Assembly (NCBI GenBank): GCA_028692715.1
Contig: JAQUWU010000012.1
Location: 1 to 64,000, forward strand
DNA: 64,000 nucleotides
Direction of reading: 5' to 3'
Source: Paludibacter sp.
GTDB lineage: Bacteria; Bacteroidota; Bacteroidia; Bacteroidales; Paludibacteraceae
Position 1 is the stretch's first letter; every line of letters begins with the position of its first letter. Below the pieces are notes generated by a model. The model searched no databases and was not told the DNA's origin. It saw only the letters and a program-made list of their open reading frames with translations. Shown here in pieces: positions 61,492 through 64,000 of this stretch. The position numbers and the translations under genes were made by a program.

Positions 61492-61597
61492 CGAAAAAAC
61501 TTTTAGTTAATAGTTATTTGGTTTTTTTCTGTAATAAAAATGTGTGAAAACACAAAAAAAATGAAAGAAGAAAAACTTTAAATATCTATTGGACTTT
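61492..61597. other. Intergenic spacer upstream of repeat E1
   Basis: No gene, RNA or repeat is seen in this short AT-rich piece. The whole 61480-62072 gap holds repeat E1 and a terminator. Confidence 0.4.
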
Positions 61598-61786
61598 AGT
61601 AAATGGAACAAATTAATGTACCATTTAGAAACATTAATAGAACGCTGATTTTCGCTGATTTATTGGAATTCAAATCCGTTTTTACAAATCCACTCTATCA
61701 GTGAAAATTGCGCCTGCCTGTCGCAGGCAGGTTCTATTCTTAAATATATTCATGCAAAATACGACATTATTTGTTTTCAATTACTT
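61598..61786 (+). repeat. Interspersed non-coding element E1 (189 bp)
   Basis: Near-identical to E2 (62989-63265) along its entire length apart from an 88-bp segment missing here. It contains GCTGATTT-type units, the hairpin CCTGCCTG TCG CAGGCAGG (61713-61731) and a sharp 3' end at TTACTT. Both copies have the same orientation and no coding content. Confidence 0.9.
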
Positions 61787-62023
61787 CTATGGCTTTATCA
61801 ACAAAAAATTCCAGAAAGTATTTAATTGATTAACAGTTTATTGCAGCAAGTTGAAATCGTGTGACAGCGGGGTCGGTAGAAAATGCAAAGATGTTTAAGA
61901 AATCAGCACTACGTGCCTCGTTCCCAAACACCTTAGGTTCGATTTCTTTGCAGAAAGTATTAGCGGGGTATCGCTAGTGAGGTCATAAGTCAAAGCTTTA
62001 AAATCAAATGCAAATAAACAAAT
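61787..62023. other. Non-coding stretch between E1 and the M48 terminator
   Basis: 237 nt with no clear gene. A 29-codon open piece from ATG 61889 (MFKKSALRASFPNTLGSISL) has no recognised homologue and may be a relic. Confidence 0.3.
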
Positions 62024-62054
62024 CAGGCTGTTTCAAAATTAATGAAACAGCCTG
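62024..62054 (-). terminator. Terminator of M48 gene
   Basis: CAGGCTGTTTC (62024-62034) pairs perfectly with GAAACAGCCTG (62044-62054); on the minus strand it is followed by ATTTGTTTATTT. It is 18 nt after the M48 stop. Confidence 0.85.
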
Positions 62055-62072
62055 TATTATAGAAATATAATC

Positions 62073-62864
62073 CTATTTTTTGTAATACTTCATTGCTTCA
62101 GGAAGAAATTCCTTCAGTTTAGCAATTCTGTTGGCATCCGATGGGTGTGTGCTCGTAAATTCCATTGGTGCTCCATTTGAATTTGCTTCCATTCGTTCCC
62201 AAAAAGCTACAGCAACATTCGGATCGTAACCAGCCATAGCTATAAAAACCAATCCTAACTGGTCAGCTTCATATTCGTGTTTACGAGAGTAGGGCAACAT
62301 AACTCCAAACTGCGCTCCTATTCCATACAGCGTATTGATGCCGGTTCGTGTTGCATCAGATTTGTTGGTAAGAAGCACATCGGTAAGCGAAGCCCCGTAT
62401 TGTAATAACATTTGTTGACTCAACCGTTCACTACTGTGTTTTGCAACAGCGTGAGCTACTTCGTGTCCCATAACAACTGCAATTCCTGATTCACCTTGTG
62501 CAATTGGCAAAATTCCTTCAAAAAAGACCACTTTACCTCCTGGCATACAAAATGCATTCACCGAAGTGTCCTTAACCAGATTAAATTCCCAAGCATAATT
62601 AGCTATTTCAGATTCCTTACCGTTACTTTTCAAATACTCTTCTACCACAGAAGATATTTTTTTTCCAACTTTTTTTATTAATTGCGTATTTGCAATATCG
62701 GTTGAAGCAGGTACTGAGTCAATAAACTCTTTGTAACTTTGTGCGCTCATCGATAAGATTTCAGCATCGGGAACCAACAATAATTGCTTTCTGCCAGTAA
62801 TTAACACGCTGGAACAAGATGCTAATACAATGGTTACCAACATGAAAGAGAATAGTTTTTTCAT
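62073..62864 (-). CDS. M48-family metalloprotease lipoprotein
   Basis: 263 residues. A lipobox (IVLASC, Cys17) predicts an envelope lipoprotein. The zinc site is HEVAH (H134, E135, H138), with a third ligand Glu at about 198 (KHEYEADQLG). The family includes BepA/LoiP-like quality-control proteases. It has its own promoter and a terminator and lies between two copies of a duplicated non-coding element. Confidence 0.9.
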   Translation of the reverse strand: MKKLFSFMLVTIVLASCSSVLITGRKQLLLVPDAEILSMSAQSYKEFIDSVPASTDIANTQLIKKVGKKISSVVEEYLKSNGKESEIANYAWEFNLVKDTSVNAFCMPGGKVVFFEGILPIAQGESGIAVVMGHEVAHAVAKHSSERLSQQMLLQYGASLTDVLLTNKSDATRTGINTLYGIGAQFGVMLPYSRKHEYEADQLGLVFIAMAGYDPNVAVAFWERMEANSNGAPMEFTSTHPSDANRIAKLKEFLPEAMKYYKK

Positions 62865-62912
62865 ATATCAATATTTTATTTGTGAATATTTCGTTTTAAA
62901 ATTTCAAAATTT

Positions 62913-62928
62913 TATCTTTGCAAAGATA
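62913..62928. promoter_or_regulatory. Palindromic double -7 box (M48 gene and plus strand)
   Basis: TATCTTTGCAAAGATA is a perfect 16-bp palindrome containing TATCTTTG on both strands. The minus-strand box (62921-62928) serves the M48 gene with its ATG at 62864; the plus-strand box (62913-62920) faces E2 and VanZ. Confidence 0.5.
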
Positions 62929-62988
62929 ATTATTCATTTTAATTATTTTTAGATTCTATTTCTTTTTTGTGACTTGTCTAAATAACTA

Positions 62989-63265
62989 AGTAAATGGAAC
63001 AAATTAATGTACCATTTAGAAACATTAATAGAACGCTGATTTTCGCTGATTTATCGGAAAATGAAGGATAAAACAAAACGGATTTTTCTTGCCTTCGGCA
63101 AGATAATTAAGACACAACTATCTGTAAATCATTCCGATTTATCGGAATTCAAATCCGTTTTTTCAAATCCACTCTATCAGTGAAAATTGCGCCTGCCTGT
63201 CGCAGGCAGGTTCTATTCTTAAATATTTTCATGCAAAATACGACATTATTTGTTTTCAATTACTT
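62989..63265 (+). repeat. Interspersed non-coding element E2 (277 bp)
   Basis: Longer copy of E1. It has an 88-bp extra segment whose ends are the 11-bp direct repeat GATTTATCGGA (63048-63058 and 63136-63146), exactly 88 bp apart. That segment includes a CTTGCC TTC GGCAAG hairpin. It lies directly upstream of VanZ. Confidence 0.9.
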
Positions 63266-63302
63266 ATAAAAATTATTATCATCTAACATTAATACTTCAA
63301 CT

Positions 63303-63686
63303 ATGTTTATCTTAAAAAATTATTGGAAATCATTAATTATCATTTCCTGTATATTGTATTTATCATTTGCTTCACCCTCGTCATTTAAGGATATTCCTAC
63401 TTTCCATAACGAAGATAAACTTGTTCACATTCTAATGTATTTTGGTTTATCAATCGTCTTAATTTTTGATTATCGACGGTCTGCAAATAATAACATAAAC
63501 TTGTTAGCATTTGTTTTGATTTGTCTTATTTTTCCTACATTACTTGGCGGAGGCATCGAAATTTCTCAGGGACAATTTTTTGCCCCACGCACAGCCAGTT
63601 GGTTAGATTGGCTGGCCGATATTACCGGAGTTCTCATTGGCTGGATGGGAATGAGTTTGTTTAAACCAAAAAAACAACTAAAATAA
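63303..63686 (+). CDS. VanZ-like membrane protein
   Basis: 127 residues with four transmembrane helices. LVHILMYFGLSIVLIFD, the Glu in LLGGGIEISQGQFFAPRTASWLDWLADITGVLIG and the helices match the VanZ family, which is involved in glycopeptide tolerance in some Gram-positives but has no defined role here. It ends 28 nt before dprA and is probably co-transcribed. Confidence 0.8.
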   Translation: MFILKNYWKSLIIISCILYLSFASPSSFKDIPTFHNEDKLVHILMYFGLSIVLIFDYRRSANNNINLLAFVLICLIFPTLLGGGIEISQGQFFAPRTASWLDWLADITGVLIGWMGMSLFKPKKQLK

Positions 63687-63714
63687 GCATCATATTTCCG
63701 ATACTTTACTAACT

Positions 63715-64000
63715 ATGAATGATGAACTTTTAAAATACAAAATAGGTATAACACTTATTAAAGGGATAGGCAATAACCTAGCAAAAAGCCTTATTGCATA
63801 TATTGGAAGTGTGGAAGGTGTTTTCCTTGAAAAGCAACAAACACTGGCTAAAATTCCTGGGATTGGGAATATCCTCTCCCTTGAAATTGTTTCGCAAAAT
63901 GTATTACAAAGAGCTGAAAAAGAAATTGAATTTATTATTAAAAATAAGATTCAAACCAGTTATTTTACGGATAAAGATTATCCATATCGCCTGAAAGAAT
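63715..64000 (+). CDS. dprA: DNA-processing protein DprA/Smf (5' end only)
   Basis: Starts at ATG 63715 and runs off the right edge (95 codons visible). The helix-hairpin-helix N-terminus is typical: ITLIKGIGNNLAKSLI, then TLAKIPGIGNILSLEIV, before the YPYRLKE segment that opens the Rossmann domain. DprA loads RecA on incoming DNA in transformation. It is 28 nt after VanZ. Confidence 0.85.
   Translation, partial: MNDELLKYKIGITLIKGIGNNLAKSLIAYIGSVEGVFLEKQQTLAKIPGIGNILSLEIVSQNVLQRAEKEIEFIIKNKIQTSYFTDKDYPYRLKE

Overview
The window comes from an AT-rich Bacteroidetes genome, most likely Bacteroidales-like. The evidence is a SusC/SusD pair, several large secreted proteins ending in type IX secretion (T9SS) sorting domains, a lipoprotein-type TamA (TamL), and repeated TAnnTTTG -7 promoter boxes typical of the Bacteroidetes primary sigma factor. 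Most genes are chromosomal housekeeping genes (aroQ, pyk, dnaG, rpoN, prfB, rpsT, recO, radC, rnhB, thiL, rpiB, dprA), so this looks like chromosome rather than a plasmid or phage. The genus cannot be fixed by eye.

Region 1-10.5 kb (minus strand) encodes the cell surface: a BACON/leucine-rich-repeat protein that runs off the left edge, a 1687-residue T9SS protein with five 303-bp tandem repeats, a thiol-disulfide protein with a SPOR-like tail, and a T9SS protein with 13 Cys-containing GCTD-type repeats. Region 11-18 kb holds SusC, SusD and two tandem paralogous membrane-anchored AraC-type regulators. Upstream of susC is a four-fold direct repeat with 21-bp spacing that could be an AraC-type operator array. 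Region 18-30 kb has a secreted CotH/lamin-tail protein, SemiSWEET-aroQ, pyk, an outer-membrane barrel protein, an rRNA/tRNA methyltransferase and TamL.

Region 29.6-41.6 kb contains rnhB-cvpA, a glycosyltransferase, a dnaG-DUF3267-radical SAM operon, rpoN, a PAP2-like membrane protein and prfB (with an intact programmed frameshift). Its intergenic gaps hold nine GC-rich palindromes of one family (core CCCCTAAAGGGG), several as inverted pairs like REPINs; I see none elsewhere in the window. Region 41.8-54 kb carries a transglutaminase-like protein, a GNAT-OvoA pair (ovothiol synthesis), a SWIM-SNF2 helicase with UPF0158, rpiB, thiL, rpsT with tRNA-Glu, and recO.

Region 54-64 kb (mostly minus strand) has an NlpC/P60-LysM hydrolase, a cupin-LdcA pair, a trimmed DUF1016 nuclease domain, an ABC-2 exporter, radC, an M48 lipoprotein protease, VanZ and the start of dprA. 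The most unusual feature is here: two four-helix-bundle (S23/IVP family) genes, each bracketed by its own inverted repeat. One is wedged between the ABC ATPase and permease, the other between radC and the ATPase. This matches the layout of 23S rRNA intervening sequences but sits in protein-coding surroundings. A second oddity is a 189/277-bp duplicated non-coding element on either side of the M48 gene.
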